Source: Gordonia araii NBRC 100433
Lineage (GTDB): Bacteria; Actinomycetota; Actinomycetes; Mycobacteriales; Mycobacteriaceae
Assembly (NCBI RefSeq): GCF_000241265.1
Contig: NZ_BAEE01000087.1
Location: 1-35,290 of the forward strand
Direction of reading: 5' to 3'
Length of the DNA stretch: 35,290 nucleotides
Shown piece after piece: positions 17,492 through 26,697 of this stretch. Position 1 is the first letter of the stretch. Each line of letters opens with the position of its first letter. Below the pieces are notes generated by a model, which saw only the letters and a program-made list of their open reading frames with translations, searched no databases and was not told where the DNA came from. Both the position numbers and the translations under genes were made by a program.

Positions 17492-18439
17492 CTAGCGCGC
17501 CGTGCCGTCGGTCGATGCACCCGCGAGCGCGAGTTCCCGAGCAGCATCCACGTAGCTCATCGCCCCGCGTGAACCGGGGTCGTAGTCGATGATCGTCATC
17601 CCGAAGCCGGGTGCTTCGGATACCTTCACACTTCGAGGAACGATGGTCTTGAGCACCTTGCTCGCGAAGTGCCGGCGCACCTCCTCGGCCACCTGATCAG
17701 CGAGCTTCGTCCGGCCGTCGTACATCGTGAGGAGCACGGTGGAGACGTGCAAATCGGGGTTCAGATGCGCCTGGACCAACTCGATGTTGCGCAACAACTG
17801 CCCAACGCCTTCCAGCGCGTAGTACTCGCACTGGATGGGAATCAGAACCTCGCGGGCCGCCACCATCGCGTTGACGGTCAACAGACCGAGCGACGGCGGG
17901 CAATCGATGAAGACGTAGTCGAGATCGAACTGTGCGAGCGTCTCGGGCGAGAGCGCGTTCTTCAACCGGTTCTCACGGGCGACCAGCGACACCAGCTCGA
18001 TCTCGGCGCCGGCCAGGTCCAGCGTGGCCGGCACGCAGTAGAGGTGCTCATGAGCCGGACTCTGCTGGACCGCGGACGCCAGCGTCGCTTCGCCGAGGAG
18101 CAGTTCGTAGACCGACGAGATGTCCGGCTGCCGATGATCGATGCCCAGCGCGGTGCTGGCGTTCCCCTGGGGGTCGAGATCGATGACGAGAACACGCAGG
18201 CCGTGGATCGCCAGCGCGGCGGCCAGATTCACCGCTGTCGTCGTCTTGCCCACCCCGCCCTTCTGATTCGCGACGGTGATGACGCGCGGCTGTGACGGCC
18301 GGGGGAGGGGCGGGGTTCCACCGGGGGTGAGGATCTCGCTCGCGCGGGCCGCCGCCGCCGCGATCGGGGTATCGACGAAGGCCGATGCTTCCTCCTGGCC
18401 CGACGTTTCACGTGAAACATTCGGTTGATTAATCGGCAC
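17492..18439 (-). CDS. parA: Chromosome partitioning ATPase ParA
   Basis: A 315-residue Walker-type ATPase that binds DNA non-specifically and drives origin segregation with ParB. The deviant Walker A motif is KGGVGKTTTAVN (about residue 60), followed by VLVIDLDPQGNASTALG and the Walker B-like FDLDYVFIDCPPSLGLL. The N-terminal extension reads NVSRETS, encoded by a perfect parS site, as in M. tuberculosis ParA, which supports the GTG start at 18439 and an untrimmed N-terminus. It is the first gene of the parAB pair; rsmG lies upstream in the same direction after a 126-nt gap without an obvious terminator. Confidence 0.96.
   Translation of the reverse strand: MPINQPNVSRETSGQEEASAFVDTPIAAAAARASEILTPGGTPPLPRPSQPRVITVANQKGGVGKTTTAVNLAAALAIHGLRVLVIDLDPQGNASTALGIDHRQPDISSVYELLLGEATLASAVQQSPAHEHLYCVPATLDLAGAEIELVSLVARENRLKNALSPETLAQFDLDYVFIDCPPSLGLLTVNAMVAAREVLIPIQCEYYALEGVGQLLRNIELVQAHLNPDLHVSTVLLTMYDGRTKLADQVAEEVRRHFASKVLKTIVPRSVKVSEAPGFGMTIIDYDPGSRGAMSYVDAARELALAGASTDGTAR
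18405..18418. other. parS site inside parA coding sequence
   Basis: A perfect 14-bp palindrome GTTTCACGTGAAAC, the universal ParB-binding core. It encodes residues 8-12 (VSRET) of ParA. Its outer flank is C on the left and A on the right, so the full 16-mer is not quite symmetric, unlike the other two sites. Confidence 0.95.
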
Positions 18440-18565
18440 GTTCGTCCATCCTTCGATCGTTCATCGTTACTACATTCTGCGCTGTGCCCCCGACACGGAC
18501 AACCGCGGGGCGCCCTGCCCGTCCGGCATCCGAGTCGTCGTCGGGATCCGCACGCATTGGGGTGG

Positions 18566-19261
18566 TCAGTGACTCTGTGTCGTGTTGTCCCGCCGGTTCG
18601 AGGAGCGGGCACGTCGTCGCTCGTCGCCGCGCTTCGCCACCTTGCGCCCGACCACCACGGTCGTCGGTTCCGGTAGCACTGTGCCCCCAACCGTGGTGAC
18701 GGAGAGTTCCGCGATGCCGGCTCGGGCGCATGCGGCACGGTGCTCGTCGATCTCCGCCTGCGCGCTCGAACCCTTCATCGCCACCAACCGCCCCCCGGCC
18801 GCGATAAGGGGAGCCGACCATCGGACCAGTCGATCGAGTGGCGCGACGGCCCGGGACGTGACGGCATCGGCGTCGCCGTACTCGGCGACGATGCCCTTCT
18901 CCTCGGCCCGGCCCCGAGCCACTTCCACGTTCTCCAGCCCGAGGTCTGCGACGACCTCGGAGAGGAAGGTCGTCCGGCGCAGGAGCGGCTCGACGAGAAC
19001 CAGACGAAGATCGGGGCGAGCAATGGCGACCGGTATCCCGGGAAGCCCGGCGCCGCTGCCGATGTCGACCACGCGAGCATCGCGGTCGAAGAGTTCACCG
19101 ATGACCCCGCAGTTGAGGATGTGCCGCTCCCAGAGTCGCCCGGACTCGCGCGGCCCGATGAGTCCACGAGTCACGGCAGCATCGGCAAGCCAGTCCCGAT
19201 AGGCGACGGCCAACGGTGTGCGATCCCCGAACACGCGGGTGGCTGCCTCCGGTACCGACAC
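18566..19261 (-). CDS. rsmG: 16S rRNA (guanine527-N7)-methyltransferase RsmG
   Basis: A 231-residue SAM-dependent methyltransferase (GidB) that methylates G527 of 16S rRNA; loss is known to give low-level streptomycin resistance. Motifs are RESGRLWERHILNC at about 40-53, the SAM-binding VVDIGSGAGLPGIPVA at about 65-80, the LVEPLLRRTTFLSEV helix, and the VTSRAVAPLDRLVRWSAPLI catalytic-loop region. The C-terminus is extended by a basic tail (RRARSSNRRDNTTQSH). The GTG start is preceded by GAGAGGA and lies only 21 nt from a parS site. Downstream is parA; upstream is the khpB terminator. Confidence 0.95.
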   Translation of the reverse strand: MSVPEAATRVFGDRTPLAVAYRDWLADAAVTRGLIGPRESGRLWERHILNCGVIGELFDRDARVVDIGSGAGLPGIPVAIARPDLRLVLVEPLLRRTTFLSEVVADLGLENVEVARGRAEEKGIVAEYGDADAVTSRAVAPLDRLVRWSAPLIAAGGRLVAMKGSSAQAEIDEHRAACARAGIAELSVTTVGGTVLPEPTTVVVGRKVAKRGDERRRARSSNRRDNTTQSH

Positions 19262-19281
19262 ACCTATCCTCTCGTCTCGCC

Positions 19282-19299
19282 ATGTTTCACGTGAAACAT
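19282..19299. other. parS site, rsmG upstream, proximal
   Basis: ATGTTTCACGTGAAACAT is a perfect 18-bp palindrome containing the full 16-bp parS. It is a loading site for ParB in the gap between khpB and rsmG. Confidence 0.96.
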
Positions 19300-19314
19300 C
19301 GTCGCCCTTCGCTC

Positions 19315-19332
19315 ATGTTTCACGTGAAACAT
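19315..19332. other. parS site, rsmG upstream, distal
   Basis: A second, identical ATGTTTCACGTGAAACAT, spaced 33 bp (about three helical turns) from the first, so the two sites face the same side of the DNA. Confidence 0.96.
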
Positions 19333-19352
19333 GGCGACTTACATCGATGTGA

Positions 19353-19367
19353 TTCACGTCCCGTGAA
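19353..19367. other. Split parS-like half-site pair
   Basis: TTCACG (19353-19358) and CGTGAA (19362-19367) are the two parS half-sites, but separated by TCC, whereas in parS they overlap in one CG. Standing 21 bp beyond a perfect parS, it may be a decayed site. Confidence 0.4.
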
Positions 19368-19373
19368 CCGAGA

Positions 19374-19399
19374 AAGGCCCCGGCTTTCGCCGGGACCTT
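19374..19399 (-). terminator. Intrinsic terminator downstream of khpB
   Basis: An 11-bp stem (one mismatch) with a 4-nt loop: read on the minus strand AAGGTCCCGGC, GAAA loop, GCCGGGGCCTT, then TCTC. It lies 63 nt past the khpB stop and should end the rpmH-rnpA-yidD-yidC-khpB transcription unit before the parS sites. Confidence 0.8.
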
Positions 19400-19461
19400 C
19401 CTCACTCGAATGTCGCTCTTAGCTTACGCGACCGCCCCTCGACCGGGACAGCCGCGCAACG

Positions 19462-20085
19462 CTACGAAGTCTTGATCACGACGACTCGCCGCTTCGGCTC
19501 CGCACCCTCGCTCTCGCTGACCACCCCGTCGACGGCCGCGACGGCGTCGTGAACGATCTTCCGCTCGAACGGGGTCATCGGGTCCAGTGCCTCGCGCTCG
19601 CCGGTCTCGCGGACTCGCTCGGCCACCTCGGTGCCCAGTCCCGCCAGCCGTTCGCGACGGTCCGCCCGCCACCGTGCGATGTCGAGCATCAGCCGGCTGC
19701 GGTCCCCCGTCGCCTGCTGAACGGCAAGGCGGGTCAGCTCTTGAAGCGCGTCCAGCACCTCGCCCCGTCGCCCGACCAGCTTGGCGAGATCGCGGCCGCC
19801 GTCGATGCTGACGACGGCCCGATCCCCGTCGACATCGAGGTCGATGTCGCCGTCGAAGTCCAGGACGTCGAGCAACTGCTCCAGGTAGTCGCCGGCGATC
19901 TCACCTTCTTCGATCAGCTGGTCCTCTTCGTCGATGTCGTCGGTCTCGGCAACGAGTTCCGGTGTATCGCTCTCGGGAGCCGCGTCATCGGGAGCCGCGT
20001 CATCGGCGGTCTCGGCAACGGCATCGTCGGCGGTGGTCTCGGGCTCGACGAACTCGTCGTCGGGAACCTGCGCGTCTGCAGTCAT
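19462..20085 (-). CDS. khpB: RNA-binding protein KhpB/Jag (KH and R3H domains)
   Basis: A 207-residue protein. The first 85 residues are strongly acidic and alanine-rich and probably disordered. A Jag-type KH domain follows at about 85-145 (DIDLDVDGDRAVVSIDGGRDLAKLVGRRGEVLDALQELTRLA, with GRRG as the RNA-binding loop), then an R3H domain at about 150-207 (RRERLAGLGTEVAERV...MTPFERKIVHDAV...RRVVVIKTS). The Jag_N domain seen in Firmicutes is absent, as usual in actinobacteria. It sits directly after yidC (44-nt gap), the conserved order in Gram-positive bacteria. KhpB family proteins bind RNA and influence cell elongation. A clear terminator follows. Confidence 0.92.
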   Translation of the reverse strand: MTADAQVPDDEFVEPETTADDAVAETADDAAPDDAAPESDTPELVAETDDIDEEDQLIEEGEIAGDYLEQLLDVLDFDGDIDLDVDGDRAVVSIDGGRDLAKLVGRRGEVLDALQELTRLAVQQATGDRSRLMLDIARWRADRRERLAGLGTEVAERVRETGEREALDPMTPFERKIVHDAVAAVDGVVSESEGAEPKRRVVVIKTS

Positions 20086-20129
20086 GATGGTTCTCCTCTG
20101 TGTCTATCGAAATGTCTTGGGGGAGGAGC

Positions 20130-21272
20130 TCAGCGGCTCTTCTTCCGTTTCTGGGCGGCTTGCCGGTTCTTCTTGGAACCGGCGGCCTTGCCCTTCGCCG
20201 CGGGGCCGCGCGGCGCCGCCCCTCCGCGCTTGGGAGACCCGCCCTGCTTGGGTTTGGATCCGCTCTCGGGCGCATCGCCGTCCGTTGCCTCATCACCGCT
20301 TGCCTCAGAACTCTCGTCCGTCGGTTCGTCACGTTTCGTGCGGTCCGGCCGGGCACCGGGTTTGGGGGCGTTCGCCTTGTTCTTCTCTTCCTTCGCTTGG
20401 CGCGCTTCTTCTTCCTCGCGCTCCATCCGACCGAAGACGATGTGCTGTTGACCGTAGGTCCAGATGTTGTTGCTGACCCAGTAGAGCAACACCGCCACCG
20501 GGAAGAACGGCCCGGAGACGAGGATGCCCAACGGGAACACGTACTGCGACAGCATGTTCATGATCCGCGTCTGCTGGCTTTCCAGCGCAGCGGCGGGCTG
20601 GCGCTTCACCGCGGCGCGGGCGTTCAGGTAGGTCATCAGCGAGGCGATGATCATGATCGGCACGACGACGAGCACGATGCCGAGGCGCGTGTAGGACGGG
20701 GCGCCGTGCATCATGAACGCTTCCCACTGCGGCTGGCCCGGACCGGGCATCGTGATGAACGACGCCAACGGCACACCGAAGAAACGGGCCTCCAGGAAGT
20801 TCTGGACCTGTTCGGCACTGAAGAAGTAGTTGGCCGTCTCCGCGTTGTCCTTCACGCTCATCGGCTCCATGCGCATGCCGAACTGGCCGCCGGTGCGGTT
20901 GAACGAGCGCAACACGTGGAACAGGCCGATGAAGACGGGGATCTGCATGAACATCGGCAGACACCCGAGGAGAGGATTGAAGCCGTGCTCGCGCTGCAGC
21001 TTCTGCATCTCCTCGGCCATCTTGACCTGATCCTTGCCGTACTTCTTACGGATGGCCTGCATCTGCGGCTGGATCTCTTGCATCTTCTTCGTCGTCTGGA
21101 TCTGCTTGACGAAGGGCTTGTAGAGGATGGCTCGCAGGGTGAAGACGAGGAAGACGACCGACAGCGCCCAGGCGAAGCCGTTCCAGTTCGGCGAGTCCGG
21201 GGTGATCTTGTCGAACACCCAATGCCAGAGCCACATGATCCCGGACACCGGGTAGTAGATGATGTTCAGCAC
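20130..21272 (-). CDS. yidC: Membrane protein insertase YidC
   Basis: A 380-residue YidC/Oxa1 insertase that helps membrane proteins enter and fold in the cytoplasmic membrane. The first helix is at the N-terminus ([17 protein letters not shown]), followed by [44 protein letters not shown], in which the hydrophilic-groove arginine (LRAILY) is kept, a coiled cytoplasmic loop, and [22 protein letters not shown]. Later helices are around 230-255 and 280-305. The C-terminal 80 residues form a highly charged tail rich in K, P and E. The GTG start overlaps the yidD stop by 7 nt. Length is typical for actinobacterial YidC, shorter than the E. coli form. Confidence 0.96.
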   Translation of the reverse strand: MLNIIYYPVSGIMWLWHWVFDKITPDSPNWNGFAWALSVVFLVFTLRAILYKPFVKQIQTTKKMQEIQPQMQAIRKKYGKDQVKMAEEMQKLQREHGFNPLLGCLPMFMQIPVFIGLFHVLRSFNRTGGQFGMRMEPMSVKDNAETANYFFSAEQVQNFLEARFFGVPLASFITMPGPGQPQWEAFMMHGAPSYTRLGIVLVVVPIMIIASLMTYLNARAAVKRQPAAALESQQTRIMNMLSQYVFPLGILVSGPFFPVAVLLYWVSNNIWTYGQQHIVFGRMEREEEEARQAKEEKNKANAPKPGARPDRTKRDEPTDESSEASGDEATDGDAPESGSKPKQGGSPKRGGAAPRGPAAKGKAAGSKKNRQAAQKRKKSR

Positions 21273-21517
21273 TTTGCTTTCAATCCCTCACTGCTGGGGT
21301 TCCGCCGCGGCGGAACCGGGTCGTATCCAGGCTTGTGCCACGGGCCGCACTTGGCCAGCCGTGCCACCGACAGCCAACTGCCGTAAAACAATCCGTGTTC
21401 GGTCAGCGCTTCGACCGCGTAGGTACTGCACGTCGGTTCGAAGCGGCAGGACGGCAACCGGGTGGGCGAGATCCAGACTTGGTAGAAGCGGATCACCGCG
21501 ATGAGGAGTCGGCTCAT
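21266..21517 (-). CDS. yidD: Membrane protein insertion efficiency factor YidD
   Basis: An 83-residue small protein with the family pattern: [29 protein letters not shown], then HG, then [20 protein letters not shown]. The two conserved cysteines around FEPTC and the KC.P motif are intact. It is thought to assist YidC-dependent insertion. The ATG at 21517 overlaps the rnpA stop (ATGA), so it is translationally coupled. The frame is open upstream only within rnpA. Confidence 0.95.
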   Translation of the reverse strand: MSRLLIAVIRFYQVWISPTRLPSCRFEPTCSTYAVEALTEHGLFYGSWLSVARLAKCGPWHKPGYDPVPPRRNPSSEGLKAKC

Positions 21518-21879
21518 GCCTTGCTCACCACCCGACGAAGTTGCTCGGCGAACTCGGCCGACGATCGCGACGCGGCGGAGGGGCGAGCCCGGATGACGAA
21601 GTAGGACTCCGTCGAATCGATCGGCAGCACCGCCTGCCGGAAGGCCGCACGGATCCTCCTGGCCACCCGATGCCGGATCACCGAATTGCCGACCTTCTTG
21701 CTCACAACCATTCCGAGCCACGGGCCGCCGAGCAGGGCGACGTCTGCGCGCGAACGATCAGGCCACGACGAAGCGACCTCGAGTCGATGGACGTCGAGGT
21801 CGCGCGTACGCATCCGCACTCCTTGCAAAAGGGTGCGCTGGAAGTCGGATCGCCGATGGATCCGGTGAGGGGAGTTCAT
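21514..21879 (-). CDS. rnpA: Ribonuclease P protein component
   Basis: A 121-residue, basic protein subunit of RNase P, which helps the catalytic RNA remove tRNA 5' leaders. The family signature [23 protein letters not shown] (RNR region) is at about residues 55-78, with the N-terminal [12 protein letters not shown] contacting the leader. Length and order between rpmH and yidD are the bacterial standard. The gap to rpmH is 47 nt. Confidence 0.97.
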   Translation of the reverse strand: MNSPHRIHRRSDFQRTLLQGVRMRTRDLDVHRLEVASSWPDRSRADVALLGGPWLGMVVSKKVGNSVIRHRVARRIRAAFRQAVLPIDSTESYFVIRARPSAASRSSAEFAEQLRRVVSKA

Positions 21880-21926
21880 CGTCGAACGAGCATCGGAGTC
21901 CGCTCCGATGCATGGTCGAACTGAAC

Positions 21927-22070
21927 TCAGGCGCTCAGCTTTGCGCGACCCTTGCTGCGACGACCGCTGATGATCGAGCGGCCGGCGCGGGTCCGCATAC
22001 GGAGACGGAAGCCGTGCTTGCGAGCGCGACGACGGTTGTTCGGCTGGAAAGTCCGCTTGCCCTTGGCCAT
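21927..22070 (-). CDS. rpmH: Large ribosomal subunit protein bL34
   Basis: A 47-residue protein found by translating the minus strand: it starts [20 protein letters not shown] and ends [12 protein letters not shown]. This is the universal bL34 sequence (KRTFQP.N.RRAR.HGFR.RM.T..GR..I..RR.KGR..L). It is a very basic subunit protein of the 50S ribosome. It is the first gene of the minus-strand block and is divergent from dnaA. A ribosome binding site AAGGAG lies 8 nt upstream of ATG. Confidence 0.97.
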   Translation of the reverse strand: MAKGKRTFQPNNRRRARKHGFRLRMRTRAGRSIISGRRSKGRAKLSA

Positions 22071-22392
22071 CGGAGTGACTCCTTCAAGTAGGTGCCCGCT
22101 GCCGCAGGCTGTAACAAGTCCTGTTTCGCCGCACGGTGCCGAGACTTCTCGGATAGTCTGGTCAACTGTTGGCGTGGTGTTCCACCAGAGCCCGACCGGA
22201 AATCCGCGTGACGGTTATGACCTGTCGAGGGTACTGACTTCCACCACCACAATCAAACCGCCGACCTGCTGAGACCCGCAGTCCACGTACACCCCTTTGT
22301 GCACACTTGTGAATAACTGTGTGGAAAACTTGGCCACTCGATCTTCCCCGTGGCATGCTAGGAAACCCGAGCACGGCCAGGTAGGGGGAGCG
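22071..22392. promoter_or_regulatory. rpmH-dnaA divergent promoter region
   Basis: A 322-nt gap without a gene. It must carry the rpmH promoter on the minus strand; I could not pick convincing hexamers for it. For dnaA, TTGGCC (22330-22335) and CATGCT (22354-22359), spaced 18 nt, are a candidate -35/-10. The ribosome binding site AGGGGGAG precedes the dnaA ATG. Confidence 0.6.
22297..22328. promoter_or_regulatory. Cluster of three DnaA boxes upstream of dnaA
   Basis: TTGTGCACA (22297-22305, plus), TTATTCACA (22308-22316, minus) and TTTTCCACA (22320-22328, minus) each match the TTATCCACA/TTGTCCACA box at 8 of 9 positions. They abut the candidate dnaA -35, so DnaA probably represses its own promoter here. 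Confidence 0.65.
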
Positions 22393-23898
22393 ATGACATT
22401 CACCGGTGAGTCTTTTCCCGACGTGTGGATGACCATCGTCGACGAACTCAACGACGACACCCGGGTGAACCCTCCGCTGACTCGCCAGCAGAAAGCCTGG
22501 CTTTCGCTGGTCCAACCCCTCACCCTCACCGAGGGTTTCGCGTTGCTGTCCGTGCCGAACCGAGTAGTCCAGGAACAGATCGAACGCAATCTTCGCGACG
22601 TCATTTGCAACGCCCTGTCCCGACAGCTCGGTCAATCCGTCGATCTGGGCGTGCGCATCCAGCCGCTCACACCGATCGACACCGATGCTGTCGCAAGCGA
22701 TCCCGGCGCTGGCGAATCCTCCGCCGACGACGAGGAGGAACCGGCCGACGAGCCCGCCGACGACGATTGGAAATCTCGGCGCCGGCACTTCGGCGGCCGC
22801 GACGACAACGGCGACTGGTCCGATTCGTTCAGCCCCGGCGCCGAGTCGACCGCATCCTCGTCGGGAAACCTTCACCCCCGATACACCTTCGACACATTCG
22901 TCATCGGCGCGTCGAACCGCTTTGCCCACGCCTCCGCGGTCGCCGTCGCCGAAGCACCGGCCCGCGCGTACAACCCGCTCTTCATCTGGGGAGAGTCCGG
23001 TCTGGGAAAGACCCACCTGCTCCACGCGGCCGGGCACTACGCGCTGCGCCTCTTCCCGCAGATGCGAGTGAAGTACGTGTCCACCGAAGAGTTCACCAAC
23101 GACTTCATCAACTCGCTGCGCGACGACCGCCGCGTCCAGTTCCAGCGGCGCTACCGCGACGAAGTCGACATCTTGCTCGTCGACGACATCCAATTCCTCA
23201 TGGGTCGCGAAGGAACGCAGGAGGAGTTCTTCCATACCTTCAACACGCTGCACAACGCCGACCGGCAGATCATCATCTCCTCCGACCGCCCACCGCATCA
23301 GCTGGCCACGCTCGAGGACCGTCTGCGGACCCGCTTCGAGGGAGGTCTGATCACCGACGTCCAGCCGCCGGACTTGGAGACTCGCGTCGCGATCCTGCGC
23401 AAGAAGGCGCAGATGGACAAGATCGACGTTCCCGACGACGTGCTCGTGCTCATCGCCTCTCACATCGAGCGCAACATCCGCGAGCTCGAGGGCGCTCTCA
23501 TCCGCGTCACCGCCTATGCCTCGCTGACCAATACCGAGCTCACCCGCTCGCAAGCCGAGATCGTGTTGCGCAACCTGCTGCCCGAGTCCGGTGCGCTCGA
23601 GGTCAGCGCGCCGCGCATCATCGCGGTCACCTCCGACTACTTCAGTGTCTCGATCGACCAACTCACCGGACCGTCGCGGAAACAGGAGATCGTCACTCCA
23701 CGACAGATCGCCATGTATCTGTGCCGCGAGCTCACCGATCTCTCCCTGCCCAAGATCGGCGAGGCATTCAACCGCGACCATTCGACAGTCATGCACGCCG
23801 AGCGCAAGGTCCGCAAGGACATGACCAAGCAGCGCGAGATCTACGACCACGTCCAGGAACTCACCGCTCGGATCAAGCGCAGTCCCGGACCGCCCTGA
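22393..23898 (+). CDS. dnaA: Chromosomal replication initiator DnaA
   Basis: A 501-residue AAA+ initiator that binds DnaA boxes and melts oriC. Domain I is at about 1-85 ([11 protein letters not shown]...), with an acidic, variable domain II at about 90-165. The AAA+ domain III follows, with Walker [10 protein letters not shown], Walker [10 protein letters not shown], and the arginine finger region [10 protein letters not shown]. Domain IV, the DNA-binding part, contains [37 protein letters not shown]. The ATG at 22393 follows AGGGGGAG and gives the usual [12 protein letters not shown] start; the longer frame upstream crosses the promoter. Gene order rpmH-dnaA-dnaN marks the origin. Confidence 0.98.
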   Translation: MTFTGESFPDVWMTIVDELNDDTRVNPPLTRQQKAWLSLVQPLTLTEGFALLSVPNRVVQEQIERNLRDVICNALSRQLGQSVDLGVRIQPLTPIDTDAVASDPGAGESSADDEEEPADEPADDDWKSRRRHFGGRDDNGDWSDSFSPGAESTASSSGNLHPRYTFDTFVIGASNRFAHASAVAVAEAPARAYNPLFIWGESGLGKTHLLHAAGHYALRLFPQMRVKYVSTEEFTNDFINSLRDDRRVQFQRRYRDEVDILLVDDIQFLMGREGTQEEFFHTFNTLHNADRQIIISSDRPPHQLATLEDRLRTRFEGGLITDVQPPDLETRVAILRKKAQMDKIDVPDDVLVLIASHIERNIRELEGALIRVTAYASLTNTELTRSQAEIVLRNLLPESGALEVSAPRIIAVTSDYFSVSIDQLTGPSRKQEIVTPRQIAMYLCRELTDLSLPKIGEAFNRDHSTVMHAERKVRKDMTKQREIYDHVQELTARIKRSPGPP

Positions 23899-24318
23899 CC
23901 GTCGAATCTGACAACCCTCAACCAGACGACGAGAGTTCAGCCATCGACACGTCGATGCGATTCGCCGGTTGCCGCGGCCGCCATCGGCCTGTGGATCGTC
24001 GGCGGATAACCCACCGTGTGATGTGGACAGCCGTTGGACAACCGCTGAACAACTTTTCGCCGGTCCACACCGCAACGCGGTCCCCGCAGCTTTACCCACA
24101 TCCCGTCCACAACACGAAGAGTATTGCTACCTGCGGAAATAGCAGTTACCCACAGTTTCCACCGTGCCTACTAACACTTCTAATCTCTCTAAGAGAATTT
24201 CCTCTAATAGTCGGCGTGTGCACAACCGGCCAGCCGTCGCCGGCCCGACTCGCCGTCGTCGCCGATCTTTTCCAACCCCGACCGCCACAACCGGCCTGGA
24301 CGCTTTACAGTGGCGAGC
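23899..24318. other. oriC: Origin of replication oriC
   Basis: The 420-nt dnaA-dnaN gap has no gene. DnaA-box-like 9-mers: minus strand at 23990-23998 (CGATCCACA), 24022-24030 (CTGTCCACA), 24033-24041 (TTGTCCAAC) and 24217-24225 (TTGTGCACA); plus strand at 24061-24069 (CGGTCCACA), 24092-24100 (TTACCCACA), 24103-24111 (CCGTCCACA) and 24146-24154 (TTACCCACA). The boxes thus lie on both strands in close spacing. An AT-rich stretch at about 24170-24210, with CTAATCTCTCTAAGAG and CCTCTAATAG, follows and is the likely unwinding element. This layout matches mycobacterial oriC. Confidence 0.92.
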
Positions 24319-25488
24319 ATGAAGTTTCGTGTCTCACGCGACGAGTTCGCGGAGTCGGTGGCGTGGGTTGCCCGCAGCTTGCCGGCCCGTCCGCCGGTTC
24401 CGGTCCTGGGTTGTGTCGTGCTTACCGCTGGTGAGGGCGGATTGACCGTGTCGGGCTTCGACTACGAAGTCTCCGCCGAGGAGTCGATCGCCGCCGAGGT
24501 GGCCGAATCAGGCCGGGTGCTCGTGTCGGGCCGACTCCTGGCCGACATCACCAAGGCGCTGCCTGCCAAACCCGTCGACGTCGGGATCGACGGATCGCGG
24601 GTCTCGATCAGTTGCGGCAGCGCCAAGTTCTCGCTGCCGACGATGCCGGTCGAGGATTACCCGGAGATGCCGTCGATCCCATCGACGACGGGCACGATCC
24701 CCTCGAGCGTCTTCGCCGAGGCGATCTCCCAGGTCGCGGTGGCGGCTGGCAAGGACGACACGTTGCCGATGCTGACCGGCGTGCGGATCGAGATCGACGG
24801 CAAGATCGTCGTTCTCGCGGCCACGGACCGATTCCGGCTCGCGGTGCGCGAGCTCGAATGGCAGCCGAGCGATCCGGCCGCGTCGGGCGCCGTCCTCGTG
24901 CCGGCCAAGACACTGGCGGACGCGGCGAAGACGGCCGGCGGTGAAGCCGAAACCGACGTCACCCTCGCGTTCGGATCCGGTGCCGCGATCGGAGACGACG
25001 GAATCTTCGGAATCCTGGGGGGCGGAAAGAAGACGACGACACGTCTCCTCGACGCCGAGTTCCCGAAGTTCCGCCAATTGCTTCCGGCCAGCCACACCGC
25101 GGTGGCCACCATCGAGAGCGCACCGTTGCTCGAGGCGATCAAGCGCGTAGCGCTCGTCGCCGACCGCGGAGCACAGGTCCGGATGGAGTTCACCGAAGGT
25201 TCGGTGTTGCTGACGGCAGGTGGTGACGAAGCGGGTAAGGCGGAGGAACAGCTGCCGGTGACGTTCCGCGGCGAGCCACTCACCATCGCGTTCAATCCCG
25301 GATATCTGCAGGACGGTCTGACGGCGATCGGCGTACCGACCGTCGACTTCGGATTCACGACTCCCAGCCGTCCGGCGGTCCTGCGGCCGTCGACCGGCGA
25401 AGATCCCGTCGCCGATGAGAGCGGCGCGTTCCTCGCGCCGGATTCGGTATTCAGCTACCTGCTGATGCCGGTGCGCCTGCCTGGCTGA
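24319..25488 (+). CDS. dnaN: DNA polymerase III sliding clamp (beta subunit)
   Basis: A 389-residue ring-forming clamp that tethers DNA polymerase to the template. The three repeated clamp domains are visible: [33 protein letters not shown] at the start, then [31 protein letters not shown] with [14 protein letters not shown] in domain 2, and [22 protein letters not shown] with a C-terminal YLLMPVRL in domain 3. I chose ATG at 24319 (MKFRV); a GTG three codons upstream (24310) is an alternative. It begins the plus-strand replication block dnaN-recF-dciA-gyrB-gyrA. Confidence 0.97.
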   Translation: MKFRVSRDEFAESVAWVARSLPARPPVPVLGCVVLTAGEGGLTVSGFDYEVSAEESIAAEVAESGRVLVSGRLLADITKALPAKPVDVGIDGSRVSISCGSAKFSLPTMPVEDYPEMPSIPSTTGTIPSSVFAEAISQVAVAAGKDDTLPMLTGVRIEIDGKIVVLAATDRFRLAVRELEWQPSDPAASGAVLVPAKTLADAAKTAGGEAETDVTLAFGSGAAIGDDGIFGILGGGKKTTTRLLDAEFPKFRQLLPASHTAVATIESAPLLEAIKRVALVADRGAQVRMEFTEGSVLLTAGGDEAGKAEEQLPVTFRGEPLTIAFNPGYLQDGLTAIGVPTVDFGFTTPSRPAVLRPSTGEDPVADESGAFLAPDSVFSYLLMPVRLPG

Positions 25489-25491
25489 TCG

Positions 25492-26697
25492 GTGTTCGTC
25501 CGCCAGCTGTCGTTGAGGGATTTCCGGTCGTGGCATGAACTCACTCTGGAGTTGACGGCGGAACCGGTAATCCTGGTGGGCCGCAACGGCTTCGGTAAGA
25601 CCAATGTCCTCGAGGCGCTGTACTACCTGACGAATCTGCGTTCACATCGGGTGAGTTCGGACGCCGCGCTGGTTGCGGATGGGGCGCAATCGGCGCGCAT
25701 CGGCGCAACCGTGCACAACGAGGGCCGTGAGCTGTCCGTTGAAATCACGCTCGTCGCGACCGGTGCGAACAAGGTGGCACTCAACACGAGGCCGGTGCGC
25801 CGGCACCGCGAGGTCGTGGGCGTGCTCCGGTCGGTGATGTTCGCGCCCGAGGATTTGCTGCTGGTCCGTGGGGAGCCGGCGGACCGTCGGCGGTTCGCCG
25901 ACGACCTGGTGGCGGGCCAGGGTCCGGCGGCCGTGGCCGCCAAAGCGGATTACGACCGAGTGTTGCGCCAGCGGGCGGCGTTGTTGAAGACGGCCGGCGC
26001 GGCCATGCGGCGCGGTGGCGCGGACGCCGACTCGGTGGTCAGCACCCTCGACGTGTGGGATGGGCAGCTCGCGAGATTCGGTGCCCAGGTCACCGCGCAC
26101 CGGATCACCACCGTCAACGAGTTGCAGCCCCACTTCGCGGCGGCCTACGCCGCGATCGCGCCGCATTCGCGACCCGCGTCGGTGACTTACCGCAGTGCCA
26201 TCGGTCCCGAGGTGGCTGACGAGAGTGGCGTGGCGCGACCGGTCGAGGAGATCGAGGAGTTGCTCCTCGGCGCATTGTCGGAGTCGCGCGGCAAGGAGAT
26301 CGATCGGGGTGTCTGCCTGATCGGACCCCACCGCGACGACCTCGACATCCGTCTCGGCGATCAGCTCGCCAAAGGGTATGCGAGCCACGGCGAGTCCTGG
26401 TCGCTGGCTCTCTCGCTGCGGTTGGCGACGGTGGAACTGGCCAGGGCCGACGGTGTCGAGCCCGTCATCATGCTCGACGACGTGTTCGCCGAGCTGGATG
26501 CCCGGCGCCGGGAGCATCTCGCCACCTTCACCGCGGAGGCGGAACAGTTGCTGATCACGGCGGCGGTGCCGGAGGATCTGCCCGCGGCCGTTCGCGGCCG
26601 CCGACTGTCGGTCGAGATGCGCGAGGACGAGGACGGCTCGACGCTTCGACGCCGGTCGGTGTTGGTGGCCGACGATAAACTGGCAGTCGATGACTGA
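25492..26697 (+). CDS. recF: DNA replication and repair protein RecF
   Basis: A 401-residue SMC-like ATPase that, with RecO and RecR, loads RecA at gaps. Walker A is GRNGFGKTNVLEALYYL near residue 30, the ABC-type signature region is GESWSLALSLRLATVELAR, and Walker B plus D-loop is PVIMLDDVFAELDARRREHL. The N-terminal FVRQLSLRDFRSW is standard. The GTG start lies 3 nt after the dnaN stop, and its end overlaps dciA (ATGACTGA), so the three genes are cotranscribed. Confidence 0.97.
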   Translation: MFVRQLSLRDFRSWHELTLELTAEPVILVGRNGFGKTNVLEALYYLTNLRSHRVSSDAALVADGAQSARIGATVHNEGRELSVEITLVATGANKVALNTRPVRRHREVVGVLRSVMFAPEDLLLVRGEPADRRRFADDLVAGQGPAAVAAKADYDRVLRQRAALLKTAGAAMRRGGADADSVVSTLDVWDGQLARFGAQVTAHRITTVNELQPHFAAAYAAIAPHSRPASVTYRSAIGPEVADESGVARPVEEIEELLLGALSESRGKEIDRGVCLIGPHRDDLDIRLGDQLAKGYASHGESWSLALSLRLATVELARADGVEPVIMLDDVFAELDARRREHLATFTAEAEQLLITAAVPEDLPAAVRGRRLSVEMREDEDGSTLRRRSVLVADDKLAVDD

